7,447 nt of DNA from Anaerolineales bacterium (GTDB lineage: Bacteria > Chloroflexota > Anaerolineae > Anaerolineales > VGOW01): contig CAKKQG010000231.1 of the NCBI GenBank assembly GCA_919901875.1, positions 1 to 7,447 of the forward strand, given 5' to 3'. Of the stretch, positions 5,517-7,447 are shown piece after piece. How positions within the stretch are numbered: position 1 is the first letter of the stretch; the number at the start of each line of letters is the position of its first letter. A program made the position numbers and the translations under genes. A model generated the notes under the pieces. The model was not told where the DNA came from and did no database searches. It saw only the letters and a program-made list of their open reading frames with translations.

Positions 5517-6767
5517 ATGCGTCAAAACACCGAACGCACGGCATGGACGATCATGACCATCGCGTTCATCGCCTTCTGCGTTCTTGTCGTCGCCGTGCCG
5601 CTCGGCACTTGGCAATTTATCAGCACAAGCAGCGTCACTCAAGAAGTAGCCGTCACGTTGATCTCCGGCACCGTGTTCGTCACCCGCCCCGGCTTGCCGC
5701 TGCAAGGCGTGGCAGATGCCATCAATGACGTTGAAGAGTCAACGCGCGTTGACAGCGACGCCAACTCACAAGCGTCTATCACATTCTCCTCCTCAGACAA
5801 AAAGACAACGCTCGGCAGCATTCAAGTGTATGGCAGCACTCGTGTCAAATTAGTTGAGATGCGCTCGCCGCAATTTGAAATGTGGAATCCGAGTCCGCAC
5901 AGCATGATTGTTGACGTGCCGAGAGGCCGCACCCGAATCAATTTGGCTGGCGGCGTCACACGATCAATCACGCTGATTGTGCGCGCCGGCAACAGCACGA
6001 TCCAGATGGATCGCCCGGGTAGTTATTCGATTGAAGTGACCGATCAATCGGTGGATGTCGCCGTGAGAGAAGGATCGGCACTTGCCACATCGGGTGGACA
6101 CAGCGTATCGCTTAATTCCGGTCAGCGCACCGTGATGCGCGCCGGGACGCCGCCTCAAAATGCCGCCAGCGGTGAGCGGAATCTTTTAATCAACGGCGAT
6201 TTTCCCGCGCCGCTTTCAACCGATTGGACGATCTACAAAGATCGTTTTGACCCCAACGACTCGGATGGCAAGATCGAGCGCACGACAAAAGATGGACGCA
6301 ACGTCGTGTCGTTTTATCGCGCCGGATTCAATTGGGGGCGGCTCGGCGTGCAGCAAAAAGTAAATCGGGACGTGCGCGACTATCGCGCGCTGCGTTTGCA
6401 TTTTGCTCTGCGCGTGGTTAAACAAAACGTGTTGAGTTGCGGGCAGTATGGTTCGGAATGTCCGATGATGGCGAAGATCGAATACACCGACCCGGCAGGC
6501 AACCGCCGCGAGTGGGTGCAGGGATTCTTTTATTTGCCCGACACCTCGAACACCTACCCCATGCGCTGTGTCACTTGCGTTTCCTCTGCCACGTCGCACA
6601 TCCGCGTTCAGCAAGACGTGTGGTACTTCTACGACTCGCCCGATCTCATCACCCTCTTCAAAGGTATGGGCTTCACCCCTGCGGCGATCAACACGATCTC
6701 GATCTACGCCGAAGGACATTCGTTTGAAAGCTTGATTTCAGAAGTGGAACTGCTGGCGGGCGATTAG
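5517..6767 (+). CDS. Single-pass FecR-like domain protein with C-terminal carbohydrate-binding-like domain
   Basis: A 416-residue protein. Residues 10-35 hold one transmembrane helix after a short, charged N-terminus of nine residues, so nearly all of it would face outside. Residues 45-207 are beta-rich and end in a FecR-type motif, VREGSALATSGGHSVSLNSGQRT with key positions V183, G186 and G202-Q203. From LLINGDF (223-229) to the C-terminus the sequence resembles a galactose-binding-like/CBM beta-sandwich: the NGDF start followed by a W237 turn is typical of that fold. Four cysteines lie in two pairs there (C308, C315, C351, C354). Classical FecR proteins have a long cytoplasmic anti-sigma part; this one does not, so sigma regulation is unlikely and a structural or sensory envelope role is more plausible. 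Start ATG is six bases after acyP, without a visible ribosome binding site. Confidence 0.7.
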   Translation: MRQNTERTAWTIMTIAFIAFCVLVVAVPLGTWQFISTSSVTQEVAVTLISGTVFVTRPGLPLQGVADAINDVEESTRVDSDANSQASITFSSSDKKTTLGSIQVYGSTRVKLVEMRSPQFEMWNPSPHSMIVDVPRGRTRINLAGGVTRSITLIVRAGNSTIQMDRPGSYSIEVTDQSVDVAVREGSALATSGGHSVSLNSGQRTVMRAGTPPQNAASGERNLLINGDFPAPLSTDWTIYKDRFDPNDSDGKIERTTKDGRNVVSFYRAGFNWGRLGVQQKVNRDVRDYRALRLHFALRVVKQNVLSCGQYGSECPMMAKIEYTDPAGNRREWVQGFFYLPDTSNTYPMRCVTCVSSATSHIRVQQDVWYFYDSPDLITLFKGMGFTPAAINTISIYAEGHSFESLISEVELLAGD

Positions 6768-6902
6768 CAGATGGCAGGTAGCAAATGGCAGATAGCGAAT
6801 GGCAGGTAGCAAATGGCAGATAGCAGAACGCTCTCCGCTATTCGTAACACGCATCACGCATCACCCCTTCGGGTCACGCATCACGCAATACGCTATACGC
6901 TG
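6764..6902. repeat. Heptamer-phased array with start-codon-bearing 14-mers
   Basis: The array opens on the stop codon of the FecR-like gene (TTAGCAG at 6764-6770). Four 14-base units beginning ATGGCAG follow at 6771, 6785, 6799 and 6813. Bases 6771-6796 and 6799-6824 are identical, a 28-base tandem duplication. Then come AACGCTC, TCCGCTA, TTCGTAA, CACGCAT twice, a CACCCCTTCGGGT variant 13 bases long, CACGCAT, CACGCAA, TACGCTA and TACGCTG, ending at 6902. The 7-base period holds across the whole stretch except for one missing base in the variant. From 6813 on the array is translated as the N-terminus of the glycosyltransferase. Confidence 0.85.
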
Positions 6903-7447
6903 ATCGCCTTCCCCCTCGCAATTTATTTTCTCCTCGCTCTCCCTCAACTTGATCTGCCGGGTTTGCACAACGACGAAGCTGCCGAAGCCGGTCTGCAAGC
7001 GATGCAGATTCTCAATGGGCAGACGATCAGCGCGTTTCGTGACGCGGGTTTAAATATCGGCGGGCGAATCTTTCCGTGGATGGTGCAAGATTACATCGGT
7101 GCCTTCAACGTTTACCTCGCCCTACCATTTTTCGCCACGATGGGTTCCACCGTGATCGCTTTACGTCTTTACACCGTCATCGTCGGCGCGATCACCATCA
7201 TCCTCACCTTCGGCTTCATGCGCGAAGCGTTCAACACCCGCGCCGCGTTCATCGCTTCACTCCTACTTGCTTCAACACCCTCATTCATTTTTTGGCAACG
7301 ACAAGGCGTATTCGTCGCCTCACTCACTAGCACATTTACGATTGCGCTATTGTGGTCTTGCCTCAAATGGTTTAAATATCGTCAACTTAAATGGGCGTTC
7401 CTCATCGGTCTCTTTTGCGGCTTAGGGCTGTACGCCAAACTTTTATT
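6813..7447 (+). CDS. ArnT/PMT-like membrane glycosyltransferase, N-terminal part (runs off right edge)
   Basis: The frame is open from ATG 6813 to the window end (211 full codons). Residues 30-46 form the first membrane helix. LPGLHNDEAAEA (48-59) then gives the acidic D54-E55 pair in the first external loop, the hallmark of GT-C glycosyltransferases of the PMT/ArnT (GT39/GT83) type. These transfer sugars from a lipid-phosphate donor on the outer face of the membrane. More helices follow at about 99-108, 113-135, 144-165, 167-184 and 194-211. An in-frame TAG at 6807 blocks any earlier start. Residues 1-29 are encoded by the heptamer array and read THHASPLRVTHHA-like, so the true core may begin at about residue 30, for instance from CTG 6900, but ATG 6813 is the simplest start. 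Substrate cannot be read. Confidence 0.82.
   Translation, partial: MADSRTLSAIRNTHHASPLRVTHHAIRYTLIAFPLAIYFLLALPQLDLPGLHNDEAAEAGLQAMQILNGQTISAFRDAGLNIGGRIFPWMVQDYIGAFNVYLALPFFATMGSTVIALRLYTVIVGAITIILTFGFMREAFNTRAAFIASLLLASTPSFIFWQRQGVFVASLTSTFTIALLWSCLKWFKYRQLKWAFLIGLFCGLGLYAKLL

Noticed and set aside
6216..6719. Minus-strand open frame of 167 codons
   Set aside because: It is antisense to the FecR-like gene's C-terminal domain; its His/Arg/Val-rich translation fits a shadow frame of GC-rich codons.
64..6767. A site-2 protease / FecR-like cell-surface signalling pathway joining the first and seventh genes
   Set aside because: The FecR-like protein has only about nine residues before its membrane helix, no room for an anti-sigma domain, and no ECF sigma gene or TonB receptor is in the window.
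7076..7330. Arg/His-rich plus-strand open frame at the right end
   Set aside because: It is an alternative frame of the glycosyltransferase gene, whose own frame has membrane helices and the acidic DE motif.

Overview
The window reads as a chromosomal stretch of a moderately GC-rich, probably Gram-positive-like or monoderm bacterium. My best guess is Chloroflexota (Anaerolineae-type), from the gene mix and above all from the kinds of short repeats between the genes. That assignment is an inference from remembered genome style, not from a marker gene. Eight genes, all on the + strand, fill almost the whole window; the last one runs off the right edge. No RNA gene, transposase, CRISPR array or phage gene is visible.

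Layout. (1) 1-63: a short leader with a TATAAT -10 box and a Shine-Dalgarno site, then 64-1200, an intramembrane site-2 metalloprotease (RseP-like). (2) 1201-1250: a perfect palindromic repeat, then 1251-2228, a cytoplasmic HEAT-repeat scaffold protein. (3) 2229-2322: a degenerate tandem heptamer array, then 2317-3228, an AEC-family transporter whose only possible start codon (TTG) lies inside the array. It overlaps by one base with 3228-4508, a membrane-anchored HExxH (gluzincin, peptidase MA-type) protein that carries a second heptamer array inside its coding sequence. (4) 4505-4575: a 71-bp terminal-inverted-repeat element that supplies the stop codon of the preceding gene, then 4596-5129, a stand-alone DEDDy 3'-5' exonuclease-fold protein. 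(5) 5145-5221: eleven uninterrupted heptamers, then 5226-5510, acylphosphatase, followed six bases later by 5517-6767, a single-pass protein with a FecR-like domain and a C-terminal beta-rich, carbohydrate-binding-like domain. (6) 6764-6902: another heptamer-phased array that provides the start codon and first ~29 codons of 6813->7447, a glycosyltransferase of the ArnT/PMT (GT39/GT83-like) membrane family.

The genes do not form an obvious single pathway. The common theme is the cell envelope: two membrane metalloproteases, a transporter, a surface FecR-like protein and a lipid-linked-sugar glycosyltransferase. The strongest unexplained signal is the repeat architecture. Every junction longer than ten bases holds a repeat, and four well-formed arrays (plus a weak one at the left edge) share an exact 7-nt period although their unit sequences differ. 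Two of them contribute coding sequence, and they contain 15-20 bp identical stretches that could recombine or pair in RNA. Heptanucleotide tandem repeats called STRRs are known in heterocystous cyanobacteria; these look analogous.
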